NCBI GenBank assembly: GCA_034409055.1
Contig: DAOUMU010000229.1
Location: forward strand, 1 to 13,944
Length of the DNA stretch: 13,944 nucleotides
From: DAOUMU01 sp034409055
GTDB taxonomy: Bacteria; Chloroflexota; Anaerolineae; 4572-78; J111
Direction of reading: 5' to 3'
In this document: positions 13,934-13,944 of the stretch, piece by piece
How positions within the stretch are numbered: position 1 is the first letter of the stretch
Layout: each line of letters starts with the position of its first letter
Position numbers and translations under genes: made by a program
The notes under the pieces: generated by a model
Databases searched by the model: none
Told to the model about the DNA's origin: nothing
Seen by the model: only the letters and a program-made list of their open reading frames with translations

Positions 13934-13944
13934 ATGATGGTAAT
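13934..13944 (+). CDS. Start of a truncated plus-strand gene
   Basis: AAGGAG (13923-13928) stands 5 nt before ATG at 13934 and 8 nt before a second ATG at 13937. Only Met-Met-Val and a partial codon are inside the window, so no function can be given. It is divergent from the DUF4405 gene; the 340 bp between holds the array, repeats and palindrome described above. Confidence 0.5.

Noticed and set aside
1..13944. CRISPR array, tRNA or rRNA genes, intact insertion sequence
   Set aside because: No regularly spaced 25-40 bp repeats, cloverleaf-like tRNA sequence, rRNA sequence, or intact transposase with terminal inverted repeats was seen by eye.

Overview
The window looks like chromosomal DNA from a GC-moderate, free-living bacterium. 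The most likely source is Chloroflexota (Anaerolineae-like). This is inferred from three family-level traits: a standalone protein of alpha-helical 'LAxLAPxL' repeats, the COG4586/COG4587/COG3694-type ABC exporter, and a doubled DUF4405 membrane protein. It also fits the short-word, low-complexity intergenic tracts. No rRNA, tRNA, CRISPR array or intact mobile element was found, so the taxonomic call stays tentative.

Left part (1-5050). A minus-strand gene encodes a 570-residue helical-repeat protein of unknown function. It diverges from three plus-strand genes: a PHP-type phosphatase of the CpsB/YwqE family, a mannitol-1-phosphate dehydrogenase-like protein carrying an extra C-terminal cysteine-rich C_GCAxxG_C_C-type domain, and a HinT-like HIT hydrolase. 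The dehydrogenase gene has a good sigma70-like promoter whose -35 overlaps an 8+8 bp inverted repeat. About 460 bp without an intact gene follow. They hold open stretches in different minus-strand frames that look like a decayed gene.

Right part (5505-13591). Seven consecutive minus-strand genes make up a membrane/envelope block. In transcription order they are a two-repeat DUF4405 membrane protein (probable b-type haem binding), a large double-FtsX-domain permease with a TTG start, an OmpR/PhoB-type response regulator, a BaeS-like histidine kinase, and a three-gene ABC-2 exporter (ATPase plus two different permeases). The regulator and kinase overlap, as do the ATPase and first permease; the two permeases are 2 nt apart. 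These arrangements imply translational coupling. Internal promoters and a terminator-like palindrome divide the block into at least three transcription units. A plausible reading is a signal-responsive exporter/envelope-maintenance island, but the signal and substrate cannot be read from sequence.

The most notable regulatory structure is a four-copy, 11-bp-period direct repeat at 13644-13687, just upstream of the DUF4405 promoter. Its geometry is that of an OmpR/PhoB-family binding array, and a regulator of that family is encoded in the same block. The window ends just after the start codon of another plus-strand gene.
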